Translations under genes and position numbers: made by a program
Origin: Pseudoxanthomonas suwonensis
Lineage (GTDB): Bacteria; Pseudomonadota; Gammaproteobacteria; Xanthomonadales; Xanthomonadaceae
Length of the DNA: 5,767 bases
Assembly: GCA_003240695.1 (NCBI GenBank)
Contig: QFNC01000072.1
Span: forward strand, 1 to 5,767
Direction of reading: 5' to 3'
Shown: positions 4,994 through 5,767 of the stretch, one piece after another
How the letters are laid out: each line of letters begins with the position of its first letter
How positions within the stretch are numbered: the first letter of the stretch is position 1
Notes under the pieces: model-generated
Database searches by the model: none
Told to the model about the DNA's origin: nothing
Seen by the model: only the letters and a program-made list of their open reading frames with translations

Positions 4994-5767
4994 ATGTCCG
5001 CCGACATCGACGCCTACCAGGACCAGCTCGTCGCCTGGCGTCGTCACCTGCATCAGCACCCGGAGGCCTCGTTCGAGGAGCACGAGACCGTCCGCTATAT
5101 CCGTGCCGAGCTCGAGCCGCGACTGCCGGGCGCCACGTTCGAGAACCTCACGCCGACGAGCCTCGTGGTGACCCTAGACACCGGACGCCCCGGCCCCACC
5201 CTGGGGCTGCGCGCGGACATCGACGGCCTGGCCATGACCGAGGACCGCCCCGACCTGGACTTCGCCTCCACGACGCCGGGTCGCATGCACGGCTGCGGTC
5301 ACGACGGCCACACGGCCACCATCATGTCCGCCCTGGTCTGGGCGCACGACCACCGGGACGAGCTGACCGGCACCGTGCTCGGCATCTTCCAGCATGCGGA
5401 GGAGACCCCGCCCGGCGGCGCCAAGGAGATGGTGGAGACGGGCCGGTTCGCCGACGTCGACTACTTCTTCGGCTTCCACTACTGGAGCACCCTCCCCACG
5501 GGCACGGTGGACATCAAGCCCGGCCCGGCCTCGGCGAACTCGGACCGGTTCGAGGTGCACCTGCGGGGCGAGGGCGCCCACGCGTCCACCCCGGAGGACG
5601 CCGTGGACGTGGTCACCGCGGCCAGCTCCCTGATCCAGCAGCTCCTGCTCATCCCGTCCCGCCGGGTCGCCGGCCTGGACCCGTGCGTGGTGTCCACGAC
5701 GTGGATGGACGCCGGGCGTCAGTCGGCGCTGAACGTGTACCCGCCGGAGGCGCACATCGGCGGCGTG
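4994..5767 (+). CDS. M20D-family amidohydrolase / metallopeptidase (3' end outside window)
   Basis: The first 258 residues of a two-metal amide hydrolase of the M20D group are present; relatives (about 390-420 residues) remove acyl groups from N-acyl amino acids or hippurate- and indoleacetyl-like conjugates in the cytoplasm. The fold is clear: LRADIDGLAMTED (72-84), the metal site MHGCGHDGHTA (98-108, ligands C101 and H103), FQHAEE (132-137, catalytic and metal-binding E136/E137), GFHYW (160-164, H162 ligand) and the lid-domain GAHAS (194-198, H196). The remaining metal-binding histidine and the end of the catalytic domain lie beyond the window. ATG 4994 follows GAGAGGA (4980-4986) with 7 bases between. 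There is no signal peptide. Codons end almost always in G or C, like the gene tail at the left edge, so it belongs to the flanking chromosome. The exact substrate cannot be told. Confidence 0.92.
   Translation, partial: MSADIDAYQDQLVAWRRHLHQHPEASFEEHETVRYIRAELEPRLPGATFENLTPTSLVVTLDTGRPGPTLGLRADIDGLAMTEDRPDLDFASTTPGRMHGCGHDGHTATIMSALVWAHDHRDELTGTVLGIFQHAEETPPGGAKEMVETGRFADVDYFFGFHYWSTLPTGTVDIKPGPASANSDRFEVHLRGEGAHASTPEDAVDVVTAASSLIQQLLLIPSRRVAGLDPCVVSTTWMDAGRQSALNVYPPEAHIGGV

Noticed and set aside
5174..5755. Reverse-strand 193-codon frame opposite the amidohydrolase
   Set aside because: It is antisense to a clear M20D gene; the frame is open only because of the very high G+C content.

Overview
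The window looks like a chromosomal stretch of a high-GC actinobacterium, probably a Micrococcales member resembling Micrococcus or Arthrobacter. This is inferred from codon use only. Both outer coding segments, the gene tail at 2-133 and the peptidase at 4994-5767, end almost every codon in G or C. The middle, from about 240 to 4950, is visibly less G+C-rich and uses A/T-ending codons freely. The simplest reading is an accessory defence cassette set between two ordinary chromosomal genes that point the same way.

Layout, all on the + strand: (1) the last 43 codons of an unrecognised gene (2-133). (2) An almost gene-free stretch (134-426) with an 11-bp tandem repeat, a possible decayed reading-frame tail, and a 21-bp inverted repeat (329-349 / 445-465) enclosing a perfect hairpin. 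(3) A 17-codon leader ORF (427-480) overlapping by GTGA the start of a 155-aa CxxC...CxxH zinc-finger-like basic protein (477-944). (4) A control region (945-1096) with two hairpins and a possible short upstream ORF. (5) A 1053-aa single-chain restriction-modification enzyme of Type IIG / Type ISP-like architecture (1097-4258): PD-(D/E)xK nuclease, helical linker, gamma-class N6-adenine methyltransferase and Type ISP-like specificity domain, with no helicase. (6) A strongly acidic 72-aa unknown protein 12 bases behind it (4271-4489). (7) A headless remnant of a CD-NTase (SMODS/CBASS-like) nucleotidyltransferase, C-terminal part only (about 4491-4868). (8) A 125-base gap with a perfect 10-bp direct repeat of period 23 (4915-4924 / 4938-4947). 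(9) The first 258 codons of an M20D-type amidohydrolase (4994-5767, cut by the window end).

How it fits together: the restriction-modification enzyme is the only clearly intact defence gene. The zinc-finger protein upstream and the acidic protein downstream may regulate or assist it, but only position suggests this. The nucleotidyltransferase tail shows that a second, CBASS-like defence locus once stood here and has been cut away, so the site appears to be a turnover hotspot. No transposase, integrase or tRNA gene is present. The short repeats near 263-281, 329-465 and 4915-4947 are the only candidates for mobility or boundary sequences.
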